DNA from: JBNAGF01 sp049801055
Lineage (GTDB): Bacteria > Pseudomonadota > Alphaproteobacteria > Rhodobacterales > Rhodobacteraceae
Direction of reading: 5' to 3'
NCBI RefSeq assembly: GCF_049801055.1
Contig: NZ_JBNAGF010000004.1
Location: 186,001-250,000, forward strand
Length of the DNA stretch: 64,000 nucleotides
The notes beneath the pieces are model-generated. The model did not search any database. It worked only from the letters and a program-made list of their open reading frames with translations, and was not told the DNA's origin. A program made the position numbers and the translations under genes. This document shows, in pieces, positions 54,963 to 64,000 of this stretch; the stretch's first letter is position 1; every line of letters starts with the position of its first letter.

Positions 54963-56264
54963 ATGACAATTTCCTCCTCGCTGAATTCGGGTATTTCGGC
55001 GCTCACCGCAAACGCAAACCGGCTGGCATCAATTTCGGATAACATCGCGAATTCATCCACCTTTGGATACAAGCGCGTTCAAACGGATTTTCTGTCCATG
55101 GTGAATGGCACTTCAGGTGGCACTTATTCCGCCGGCGGCGTCCGGACCACCACACAAAGACTGATCGACCAGCGCGGATCTCTTGTGACAACCTCGAACG
55201 CCACGGATCTCGCAATCCGCGGGCGGGGCATGTTGCCCGTTGCCCGCCTGGCCGAGTTAGGGAACCAAAATGGCAGCCCTCAAATGATGCTGACCACCAC
55301 AGGGTCGTTCAGAACAAATGCCAACGGTCAGCTCGTCACAGACTCTGGTCTTGTTCTGCTGGGATGGCCCGCGCTGCCTGATGGGACCGTTCCGAACTTC
55401 CCCAGAGACACGTCCGAAGGGATGGAACCGGTTCAAATCAATATAAACCAGCTGTCCGGTTCACCAACCACCCGAATGACATTGGGAGTGAACCTTCCGG
55501 CAACAGACACAACCGCAGGCTCTGCAGGTGATAGTCAGCAGCTATCGATAGAGTACTTTGACAATCTAGGTGTGTCCGAAAACATCAATGTCGAGTTCGT
55601 TCCTACTGTTCCTGCGACCGGTTCGTCCAATGAGTGGAGAATGCTCCTGCGCGACTCGGCTTCCGGAAATGCAGTCGTTGGTGAATACACGTTGGGTTTC
55701 AACGACAGCAGAACAGCCGGTGGAACACTGGCTTCTGTCACGACGGTATCTGGTGGCCCCTATAATGCGTCCAGTGGTTCACTGGTCGTCAACGTGGCCG
55801 GCGGGCCTATCGAGATCAATGTCGGTCAAATTGGCGATGCTCCTGGTATGACCCAGCTTTCTGACCGCTTTGCCCCGGTATCCATTAGCAAGGACGGGTC
55901 GGCCGTGGGCAGCATGACCCGCGTGGAGGTGGATGAAAAGGGTTTCGTCCATGCCTTTTTTGATACGGGGGCCACTCGAACCATTTACAAGGTTCCTTTG
56001 GTCGACCTGCCGAATCCAAATGGAATGATTGCCATGGATCAGCAGACCTATGCTCCATCTCTTCAAAGCGGGTCATTCTTTCTTTGGGACGCCGGAGAAG
56101 GTCCCACGGGTGACCTAGTCTCTTATGCCAGAGAGGAATCAACAACGGACGTCGCGGGCGAGTTGACCGCAATGATCCAGACACAACGTGCCTATTCATC
56201 CAGCGCAAAGGTCATCCAGACAGTAGACGAAATGCTTCAGGAAACGACCAACATCAAACGGTAA
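54963..56264 (+). CDS. flgE: flagellar hook protein FlgE
   Basis: This 433-residue protein builds the hook. The N-terminus SSSLNSGISALTANANRLAS followed by ISDNIANSSTFGYKR is the axial-protein signature. The C-terminus ends in VDEMLQETTNIKR, matching the other helix of the coiled coil. The middle region VTTSNATDLAIRGRGMLPVA belongs to the FlgE type. The start is ATG 54963 (AAGG upstream); seven additional residues from 54942 have no support. Confidence 0.9.
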   Translation: MTISSSLNSGISALTANANRLASISDNIANSSTFGYKRVQTDFLSMVNGTSGGTYSAGGVRTTTQRLIDQRGSLVTTSNATDLAIRGRGMLPVARLAELGNQNGSPQMMLTTTGSFRTNANGQLVTDSGLVLLGWPALPDGTVPNFPRDTSEGMEPVQININQLSGSPTTRMTLGVNLPATDTTAGSAGDSQQLSIEYFDNLGVSENINVEFVPTVPATGSSNEWRMLLRDSASGNAVVGEYTLGFNDSRTAGGTLASVTTVSGGPYNASSGSLVVNVAGGPIEINVGQIGDAPGMTQLSDRFAPVSISKDGSAVGSMTRVEVDEKGFVHAFFDTGATRTIYKVPLVDLPNPNGMIAMDQQTYAPSLQSGSFFLWDAGEGPTGDLVSYAREESTTDVAGELTAMIQTQRAYSSSAKVIQTVDEMLQETTNIKR

Positions 56265-56291
56265 TAGACGCGTTCAGAAAGGAGGCTGGGC

Positions 56292-57743
56292 ATGACGATA
56301 TCTCAAGCATTCAACAGCGCCCTCAGCGGACTGACTGCAGCTGGTCGCGCTTCAGGTATTATCGCCGACAATATCTCCAATAGCCTGACTCCGGGTTATG
56401 CCCGCCGTTCGCTGGAGGTAACTTCGAACACGTCAACCGGTCATGGCGTGTCTCTGGTGGGGCTGTCCAGGCACTCCGATCCTACACTCATTGCAAACCG
56501 CCGAGCCGCCGAAGCCAACTACGAAAGTGCGAAGGCATTGGCAGGCTTTCACACAAGGTATCAATCACTAATCGGAGGTCCCACCGAGTCTACGTCGCTC
56601 AGCGCAAGAGTCTCAAGTTTTGAAAAGAGCCTAATCGAAGCCGCCAGCAATCCGACCTCAAAGACCCGACTTGATACCGTTGCACTCCGTGCGAGAGACC
56701 TTAGCCAGAGCCTCAACACGGCCTCGGAAGGGGTCCGTACCATGCGGTCGAGTGCAGATCGTTCGATCGGGCAGTTGGTAAATGAACTAAACTCCAACTT
56801 GCAACAGGTTCAGAAACTGAACGAGCAAATTTTATCCGTAGGCTCGAAGAATTCGAACACCGCATCCTTGATGGATCAACGCCAACTTGTCATCGACAGG
56901 ATCAACGAGATTGTCCCGATCAATGTGATCCAGCGAGACTATGGCCGAGTTGCACTCTACTCCAACAACGGCGCCATCTTGCTTGACGGAAATGCTGCGC
57001 GAATTGGCTTCGATATTACAGGTGAGACTATGCCGCACATGACTGTTGGCAACGGCCTTCTATCTGATGTGACGATCAACGGATTGCAAGTACATTCAAC
57101 CGGCAACCGGTCGCCCATTTCCGGAGGTTTGCTGGCCGCTCAATTTGAGATTCGGGACGTTTTGGCCGTTGAAGCCCAAGCCAACCTCGATGCGGTGGCC
57201 CGGGACCTCATTGAACGTTTTGAAGAAAACGGCATTGATCCGACTGTGGCGCCGGGTGATCCGGGGCTATTTACTGACCAAGGTTCAGCTTTATCCCCTT
57301 CGGCGGAAACTGGTTTGGCGGGCCGGGTACGCCTCAACTCGGTCGTTGACCCAACGGATGCCGGAGAAACCTGGCGGTTGCGCGACGGTCTTGGCACCGC
57401 AGCTCCGGCGGATGTTGGGCAATCACGGCAACTCCAATCATTCAGTGACGCGCTCGAACGGCCGAAAGCACTGGGATCGGGTGGCTTCTCTACAGGCTTG
57501 TTAACAGCTGCCGGCGTATCCATGGCTCTGATGTCGAAGGCAGCCGCCGCTTCCCAGGAGTTTGAACAGAAGGTCAGTTTTGCTTCTTCTGCAAAAACCG
57601 AAACTGAGCGTCTATCCGCCGCAGGAGGTGTTGATACTGACGCCGAAATTCAATCCCTGATGCTCATTGAACGATCTTATGCTGCCAATGCCCGTGTCAT
57701 GGAAGCTGTTGACGACATGCTCGACAAACTGATGAGGCTGTGA
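56292..57743 (+). CDS. flgK: flagellar hook-associated protein FlgK
   Basis: This 483-residue protein is the first junction protein between hook and filament. The N-terminus ISQAFNSALSGLTAAGRASG with IIADNISNSLTPGYARR and the C-terminal EIQSLMLIERSYAANARVME fit FlgK. The long middle is variable. GGAGG is visible before ATG 56292. The next gene starts three bases after the stop. Confidence 0.9.
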   Translation: MTISQAFNSALSGLTAAGRASGIIADNISNSLTPGYARRSLEVTSNTSTGHGVSLVGLSRHSDPTLIANRRAAEANYESAKALAGFHTRYQSLIGGPTESTSLSARVSSFEKSLIEAASNPTSKTRLDTVALRARDLSQSLNTASEGVRTMRSSADRSIGQLVNELNSNLQQVQKLNEQILSVGSKNSNTASLMDQRQLVIDRINEIVPINVIQRDYGRVALYSNNGAILLDGNAARIGFDITGETMPHMTVGNGLLSDVTINGLQVHSTGNRSPISGGLLAAQFEIRDVLAVEAQANLDAVARDLIERFEENGIDPTVAPGDPGLFTDQGSALSPSAETGLAGRVRLNSVVDPTDAGETWRLRDGLGTAAPADVGQSRQLQSFSDALERPKALGSGGFSTGLLTAAGVSMALMSKAAAASQEFEQKVSFASSAKTETERLSAAGGVDTDAEIQSLMLIERSYAANARVMEAVDDMLDKLMRL

Positions 57744-57745
57744 CC

Positions 57746-58753
57746 ATGAGTTTGATTTCAATCGGAGATCTCGCACATAGCCTACTTCTGCGCAACCGTG
57801 GCACAAGCATCAAAAACTCAATCAACACGCTAACCGAAGAATTGAGCACAGGCAAAACCAGCGCGCCAGCCAAACGACTTGGCGGGGACTACGCGCATAT
57901 CGCCGATATCGATCGGAAACTCGCTCGGCTCAGCGGATTCAATGTGGCAACCGCTGAGGCGAAGTTGTTCGGCGAAGTGGCTCAATCTGCTCTTAGTAAT
58001 ATCGAGCAGAACGCATCTAATCTCGGCTCAACGCTTTCGACGATCTCAAGTTATGATCAGGATATTGTTCGAAACCAAAGTTCTGATCAGGCTCAGACAG
58101 AGCTGCTAGCCATTGCTGCAACAATAAACATCACGGCCGGTGGGCGCAGCATCTTTGCCGGTACCCGGTCTGATGGACCAGCGATCAAGTCAGGAGAAGT
58201 ACTTCTTACAGAATTGCAGTCGGTTGTGGCCGGGCTCACAACTGCATCCGACGTGATCTCAGCCGTAGACAACTGGTTTGCCAACCCGACCGGTTTCGAC
58301 AGCGTTATCTATTCCGGGTCAAGTCAATCGCTGGCACCTGTGCGAATCTCCGGATCTGATTTCGCCGAGTTCTCGTTGCGGGCAGACGGACCGGTGCTCA
58401 AATCCGTCCTTCGTGATACCGCCTTGGCGGCTTTGGCTACCGACCCAGCCCACAATTTGAACTCGGCTGAACAATCGAAGCTGCTGGTAACAGCAGGAAA
58501 CAGATTAACGAATGATTCAACATCAATCATAGAGGTGCGGGCAGAAATCGGCTTTATCCAGCAAAAGATTGAATCTGCGGGTGCCCAAAACTCAGCGACT
58601 GCGACCAGTCTACAAATCGCGCGAAATACCCTTCTGGCCGTCGACCCTCATGTCACGGCTGTTCGGCTTCAGGAAGCGCAGCTGCAGTTGGAAAGTCTGT
58701 ATGCTGTGACCGTAAGAACATCGCAGCTTTCCCTGGTGAGATTTCTGAAATGA
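57746..58753 (+). CDS. flgL: flagellar hook-associated protein FlgL (flagellin-like)
   Basis: This 335-residue protein is the second junction protein. The flagellin-like ends are visible: SLLLRNRGTSIKNSINTLTE with ELSTGKTSAPAKRLGGDYAH at the N-terminus, and a C-terminal helix with LQEAQLQLESLYAVTVRTSQ. ATG 57746 follows the flgK stop by two bases; GTG 57740 overlaps flgK and is less likely. The stop overlaps the flgI start by four bases. Confidence 0.85.
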   Translation: MSLISIGDLAHSLLLRNRGTSIKNSINTLTEELSTGKTSAPAKRLGGDYAHIADIDRKLARLSGFNVATAEAKLFGEVAQSALSNIEQNASNLGSTLSTISSYDQDIVRNQSSDQAQTELLAIAATINITAGGRSIFAGTRSDGPAIKSGEVLLTELQSVVAGLTTASDVISAVDNWFANPTGFDSVIYSGSSQSLAPVRISGSDFAEFSLRADGPVLKSVLRDTALAALATDPAHNLNSAEQSKLLVTAGNRLTNDSTSIIEVRAEIGFIQQKIESAGAQNSATATSLQIARNTLLAVDPHVTAVRLQEAQLQLESLYAVTVRTSQLSLVRFLK

Positions 58754-59850
58754 GGCTGATCTGGGTTTTCATTTTCCTCGCGGTACTACCTTCTGTGAGC
58801 ATCTCGGGAACTGTCCGGTTGAAAGATCTGGTCGACATCAGCGGTGTCAGGGGAAACGACTTGATCGGATATGGGCTCGTCGTCGGCTTGAACGGAACCG
58901 GAGACGGGCTGCGGAACGCCCCTTTCACCGAAGAAATCATGTCCAACATTCTAGAACGTTTGGGTGTCAACGTAACGGGTGAGCAGTTCCGGCCAAAAAA
59001 TGTTGCCGCCGTTTTTGTGACCGCAAGTTTGCCACCTTTCGCGCGGGTGGGAAGCCAAATTGACGTCACTGTTTCCGCGATCGGCGATTCAAAAAGCTTG
59101 CTAGGAGGCACCTTGATCATGACCCCGCTCAATGCGGCAGATGGTCAGATCTATGCCGTCGCGCAGGGCACAATCCTTGCAGGCGGAGTCGCAGCGGACG
59201 GCGAGGCTGCATCGGTTGTTAGTGGTGTTCCTACTTCAGGCGTTATTCCTTCGGGTGCCAGAGTCGAACGTGAAATCAACTTTGACCTGGCTTCCCTTAG
59301 CAACGTTCGCCTTGCTCTTAGGGAACCCGACTTTACAACCGCAGGCAAAATCGAGAGTGCCATCAACCGCGAATTCCGCGGCACAGTCGCCATCATGCGA
59401 GATTCTGGAACCGTCGAGGTAGATATTACAAGAACCCGTGCGGCCTCCACGGCTCACGCCTTGGGAAAACTGGAAAACATCCTAGTCGAGCCGGATCTGA
59501 AAGCTCGCGTTGTCGTGGATCAAAGATCCGGAACTATAGTGATGGGCGCAGAGGTCCGGCTCTCACGCGTGGCTGTTTCTCAGGGAAATCTGACCCTGCG
59601 GATCGATGAGGCTCCGCTGGTGTCTCAACCAAATCCGTTTGCCGAGGGAGAAACGGTCGTGGTACCCAGGTCGACTGCTGAAATTGAGGAAGAGGATGGC
59701 ATCGCATTGGCTGAACTTCCCGAAAGCACTACGCTTTCTGAAGTCGTAGCTGGTTTGAATGCGCTCGGTGTCTCACCTCGGGACATGATCGATATTCTGC
59801 AGAGCATTAACGCCGCCGGCGCCTTGCACGCAGAATTTGTTGTTCGTTAG
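58750..59850 (+). CDS. flgI: flagellar P-ring protein FlgI
   Basis: This 366-residue periplasmic protein forms the P ring around the rod. A signal peptide (residues 1-19, ending in VSIS) precedes the conserved VRLKDLVDISGVRGNDLIGY, GLVVGLNGTGDGLRNAPFTE and ASLPPFARVGSQIDVTVSAI. The C-terminus AELPESTTLSEVVAGLNALG with SPRDMIDILQSINAAGALHA is also typical. ATGA overlap with flgL at 58750. Last gene of block 2; it converges with the hemY-like gene 72 bases away. Confidence 0.93.
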   Translation: MRLIWVFIFLAVLPSVSISGTVRLKDLVDISGVRGNDLIGYGLVVGLNGTGDGLRNAPFTEEIMSNILERLGVNVTGEQFRPKNVAAVFVTASLPPFARVGSQIDVTVSAIGDSKSLLGGTLIMTPLNAADGQIYAVAQGTILAGGVAADGEAASVVSGVPTSGVIPSGARVEREINFDLASLSNVRLALREPDFTTAGKIESAINREFRGTVAIMRDSGTVEVDITRTRAASTAHALGKLENILVEPDLKARVVVDQRSGTIVMGAEVRLSRVAVSQGNLTLRIDEAPLVSQPNPFAEGETVVVPRSTAEIEEEDGIALAELPESTTLSEVVAGLNALGVSPRDMIDILQSINAAGALHAEFVVR

Positions 59851-59922
59851 AACCCGACCGCCACCCGGGCGGGCGACCGATTTCCGGCTGTAAAATTGCC
59901 TCAACCTACGCAACTACAGGGC

Positions 59923-61491
59923 TCAGGCATTTTCTTTGTCGGGTTTCTCTTGGTCGGTTTGCGAAGGCTTTATACTCGCCTCAAGAATCTCGCCATCCGC
60001 TGCGCTATCTTCTTTGGCCGTGACGTCAGTTGTATCCGATAGCTCAGAACTGGCATCGGTCGGATCGTCGGCGTCTTCGTTTTCATCTATGCGCTCATCT
60101 TCGCTTTGATCCACCAAAGCGCCGACGATCAGTGGCAGCATGTGTACCCCGGTCGCGGAGGTAATTTCCGGCATGGCAGGCGTGGACCAGCTGAGAGTGT
60201 CGAAGCTGTTGCAGTTTTCACAAACCGGAGCCCATTCTGCATGGATCTGATGACATTTGTCGCAAACCCATTGCGGTCCACGCGGCGCGGTCAGCGCTTT
60301 GGCCAACCATCCTTGAACAACAGCATCTGAAGCACCTTCGCCTCTCTCGATCGCCGCCATTAGAGTCAGTGCCCGAGCATCTGATCCAGTTTCGGCGAGA
60401 TCGCCTAGAACTCTCCGTGCTTCCGGAAAATCCTCGGCCACGATATTCAGTTCGGCCATCAAAAGCCGTGTCTCAACGTGTTGTGGATGGCTCCGGCTAA
60501 GTGCAGAGAACCGTTTGATCCGTTGCGCCGCTGTTTCCTCGGGCTCGATCTCGGCAAATGCATGCGCAAGATCTGGGTGGGGCTGCGCGTCCCAAGCTTT
60601 CTTTAGCAATCGTGCGGCATAGCGCGGCTTGCCCTTGGCCATGTATGCTCGCGCCGCCATCGCTGCGGCCGGAACCAGATCGGGCGACAACTTGTTCGCT
60701 TCGATCGCTCTCTCCTGCGCTTCGATCGAATTTTCACCGTCGAGAATGTCCTTGGCTTCAGACAGGGCAAGAACCGCGTCGCGCCGCTTGTAGACATCCC
60801 GGGGCAAGCTGCCAGATTTCAACTTGGATGTCAGGGTAGACCGAGCACCAGACCAATCCTCCGCCTGGGTTTGCAACCCGAGAAGAATGTCCTGAGTCTC
60901 ACTGTGACGGGGCTTCAGGGCCAAAGCCTTTTCTGCCAGTTTTCGAGCGGTTTCAGTATCACCTTCGGAAAGCTTCTGCTTCATCACCCCGCGGACACCG
61001 ACAAACCGGGTTGCATCATTCTCGACCAATTTTTTGTAGGTTTCCGCTGCCTTGCGTGTGTCACCAGCGGCCTCGGCCGCCTGCGCTGTCAACAGATTTG
61101 TCAGCTCCGGTTTGTTGAGTAACTTCTCAGCTTTGGCAGCTTTGGTCAGCGCCTGCCGGCCATCACCAGAAGCCAGTGCCATCAATCCATCGGCCAAGGC
61201 CTGGTATCCGCGTTTTTCCCGCCCACGGTCAAAGTAGCGGGATAATGCTGTCTCATCACCATTGAGAAACTTCAGGGTCGCAATGAGCAAGGTCAGAAGC
61301 TTGAAGAACAGCCAGACGACGCCGACCAGCACAAGGAATGCGATCACGGACTGCAATGGTCCTAGATTAAACTCGGTCCCGGCAGCAGTGATCTGCACGC
61401 CGCCGCTGGATTCCATCAGGAACCCGGCACCAAGAGCCAGAAGCGCAATTATCGCAACAAAAATGAGGATCTTAAGCAATGACCACAGCAT
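59923..61491 (-). CDS. HemY-like inner-membrane TPR protein with zinc-ribbon motif
   Basis: This 522-residue protein has two N-terminal membrane helices (LLKILIFVAIIALLALGAGF and SVIAFLVLVGVVWLFFKLLT) and then TPR-type helical repeats, as in HemY-N/COG3898 proteins associated with heme genes. Around residues 410-427 a CxxC-x12-CxxC motif (CDKCHQIHAEWAPVCENC) forms a zinc ribbon like the one in LapB. The acidic tail after it is low in complexity. It is the last gene of the hemD - mitofilin-like - hemY-like operon, 10 bases after the previous stop. Its role in heme metabolism is inferred from neighbours only. Confidence 0.82.
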   Translation of the reverse strand: MLWSLLKILIFVAIIALLALGAGFLMESSGGVQITAAGTEFNLGPLQSVIAFLVLVGVVWLFFKLLTLLIATLKFLNGDETALSRYFDRGREKRGYQALADGLMALASGDGRQALTKAAKAEKLLNKPELTNLLTAQAAEAAGDTRKAAETYKKLVENDATRFVGVRGVMKQKLSEGDTETARKLAEKALALKPRHSETQDILLGLQTQAEDWSGARSTLTSKLKSGSLPRDVYKRRDAVLALSEAKDILDGENSIEAQERAIEANKLSPDLVPAAAMAARAYMAKGKPRYAARLLKKAWDAQPHPDLAHAFAEIEPEETAAQRIKRFSALSRSHPQHVETRLLMAELNIVAEDFPEARRVLGDLAETGSDARALTLMAAIERGEGASDAVVQGWLAKALTAPRGPQWVCDKCHQIHAEWAPVCENCNSFDTLSWSTPAMPEITSATGVHMLPLIVGALVDQSEDERIDENEDADDPTDASSELSDTTDVTAKEDSAADGEILEASIKPSQTDQEKPDKENA

Positions 61492-61501
61492 GTCAGGTCC
61501 T

Positions 61502-62857
<1,356 letters not shown>

Positions 62858-62902
62858 CCCCTTCGATTCCCTAAACCAATCTGCGCGAGGCGCTTACTGA
62901 CA

Positions 62903-63631
62903 CTACTGCGCGCCCCGGGTCCCCTCAACCCGAGAGACGTGCCGGAGCACGGATTCGACACAATTGGCCGCAGCTTTGGCAGTCGGGCTTTCACAGATTT
63001 CCAACGACTCAAAATCAAGTTTCTGCAATGGCTCTGCCACGGCAGCACTCAAGGCAACCAGATGCAAGGGCGCACATCCCAGATTCTGTTTGGCAAAGTG
63101 TCGCGCGGTGCGCGGTGAAAATATCGGTGCAACAACCGGGTCCTGACAAGACAGTGCTGTTTTCGCCTCATCCGTCAAATCACAAAGCGCCTGATCGTAA
63201 ACGGGCAAAGACCGGGTTAGGATCCCCGATTGACCCAGATGCGCGGCCACGTCCATGCGCGTGTGCACGCCACTGAGATGACAAAGTGGCCCATCTGGAG
63301 GTGTCTTGCGAAGCGATTCAATCATCGCCTCCGCGTTCACGCCATGAAATTCGGCGTTCCATCCATGCACCCGGGCAGCTTTCGCCGTGGCCTCACCAAC
63401 ACAAAAGGCCGGCAAACCACGGCTCTCGGTCATCGTTGCGGCAGACTCAACTCCGTTGACCGACGTGAAGATCACCCCCCTGCAATCAGAAAGATCCAAC
63501 GAGGACGGCAACACCTTGATCTCCAGCAACGGCGAAACAACAAGCCGAACCAACCCCCTGACCTCGTCGGTCAGCTGAGCGAGAAATCGGTGAGAGGCCA
63601 CTTCGGGCCGGGTCAAGAGAAGGACGGGCAT
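62903..63631 (-). CDS. hemD: uroporphyrinogen-III synthase
   Basis: This 242-residue cytoplasmic enzyme closes and inverts ring D of hydroxymethylbilane to make uroporphyrinogen III. Conservation in HemD is low, but LLTRPEVASHRFLAQL at the start, GVIFTSVNGVESAATM (the usual FTSxNGV box) and the late VAPIFSPRTARHFAKQ with the FSPRTA box identify it. The length is typical. It is the first gene of the hemD - mitofilin-like - hemY-like unit and diverges from tsaD across 72 bases. Confidence 0.88.
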   Translation of the reverse strand: MPVLLLTRPEVASHRFLAQLTDEVRGLVRLVVSPLLEIKVLPSSLDLSDCRGVIFTSVNGVESAATMTESRGLPAFCVGEATAKAARVHGWNAEFHGVNAEAMIESLRKTPPDGPLCHLSGVHTRMDVAAHLGQSGILTRSLPVYDQALCDLTDEAKTALSCQDPVVAPIFSPRTARHFAKQNLGCAPLHLVALSAAVAEPLQKLDFESLEICESPTAKAAANCVESVLRHVSRVEGTRGAQ

Positions 63632-63703
63632 TTCCCACCCCGGGATTGTTTGGCGACACGGGGGGTGCTACCTCCCGGCGGGCAAGCATGCAATGGGTGG
63701 GCG

Positions 63704-64000
63704 AATGGAGCAAGTGATAACGGTTCTGGGACTGGAAAGCAGCTGTGACGACACAGCTGCTGCCGTGGTCCGGGATGGAAGTGAATCACCGGAAATTCTA
63801 GCATCAGTCGTCCATGGTCAGACCGATCTTCACAGTGCATATGGGGGTGTCGTGCCAGAGATCGCGGCACGTGCCCATGCAGAAAAACTGGATGTCTGCG
63901 TTCGGGAAGCTCTGAACGAAGCGGGTCTAACACTCGGAGAAATCGACGCCATTGCCGTGACGGCCGGACCTGGTCTCATTGGTGGGGTCATGTCAGGCGT
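63704..64000 (+). CDS. tsaD: tRNA N6-adenosine threonylcarbamoyltransferase TsaD, N-terminal part (3' end outside window)
   Basis: The visible 99 residues start VLGLESSCDDTAAAVVRDG, the invariant TsaD beginning, and include GGVVPEIAARAHAEKL with the iron-binding histidine. TsaD transfers threonylcarbamoyl to A37 of tRNAs that read ANN codons. ATG 63704 is used; an in-frame ATG at 63692 would add four residues. The gene runs past the end of the window. Confidence 0.93.

Overview
The window looks like a stretch of chromosome from a marine alphaproteobacterium of the Rhodobacterales (Roseobacter group). This is inferred from family content and gene order: flaF-flbT next to flagellin, a motB-flgE-flgK-flgL-flgI block, a hemD / mitofilin-like / hemY-like block, several PotABCD-type importers, and tRNA and protein sequences of alphaproteobacterial character. 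No rRNA, CRISPR array, prophage or replication origin was seen.

Layout. 1-570: end of a lytic transglycosylase. 675-12029: a polyamine-type uptake and breakdown locus. It holds one complete ABC importer on the minus strand (ATPase, binding protein, two permeases), a SpuC-like aminotransferase and a GntR regulator on the same strand, and a second complete importer (PotFGHI-like) diverging on the plus strand. TTGATCAA-type palindromes lie at both divergent starts and before the aminotransferase. 12090-12998: a choline/aminoglycoside kinase-like protein. 13031-18538: flagellar block 1 (flgD, fliK, rod-binding protein, FlgN-like chaperone, flagellin, flaF, flbT, DUF1217 protein). 18539-20083: a decayed strip with a headless GntR-type gene, an IS3 transposase tail, a small Cys/His protein and tRNA-Leu(CAG).

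20295-42236 is mostly housekeeping: a complex I-associated NAD-binding protein, uppP, gltD-GFA-gltB, mtgA, a glutathione S-transferase, queG, a hydantoinase/oxoprolinase, msrA-msrB, a DMT exporter, HU, an AMP nucleosidase-adenine deaminase pair, an ArsC-like protein, a VOC protein, a methyltransferase, an SDR protein and tRNA-Thr(CGT). 42611-50470: a third polyamine-type ABC importer, followed on the same strand by an amidohydrolase and an amidase, with a divergent TetR regulator. It looks like a self-contained module that imports and hydrolyses an unknown amide. 50489-53818: a second TetR regulator diverging from a PNPOx-like flavoprotein, a secreted alpha/beta hydrolase interrupted by an in-frame TGA, and a PhzF isomerase; three copies of an ACnGATCnGT palindrome lie between.

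54028-59850: flagellar block 2 (motB, flgE, flgK, flgL, flgI), about 35 kb from block 1. 59923-64000: hemY-like, mitofilin-like (Mic60) protein with a perfect hexanucleotide repeat coding Pro-Glu, hemD, and the start of tsaD.

The most interesting points are the strong intergenic hairpin after the solute-binding protein gene in all three importers, the two sets of candidate operators (GntR and TetR), the uncharacterised TetR-importer-amidohydrolase-amidase module, and a GFA-family gene inserted between gltD and gltB with overlapping or near-overlapping joins. All functions are assigned by reading translations for family motifs; no database search was run.
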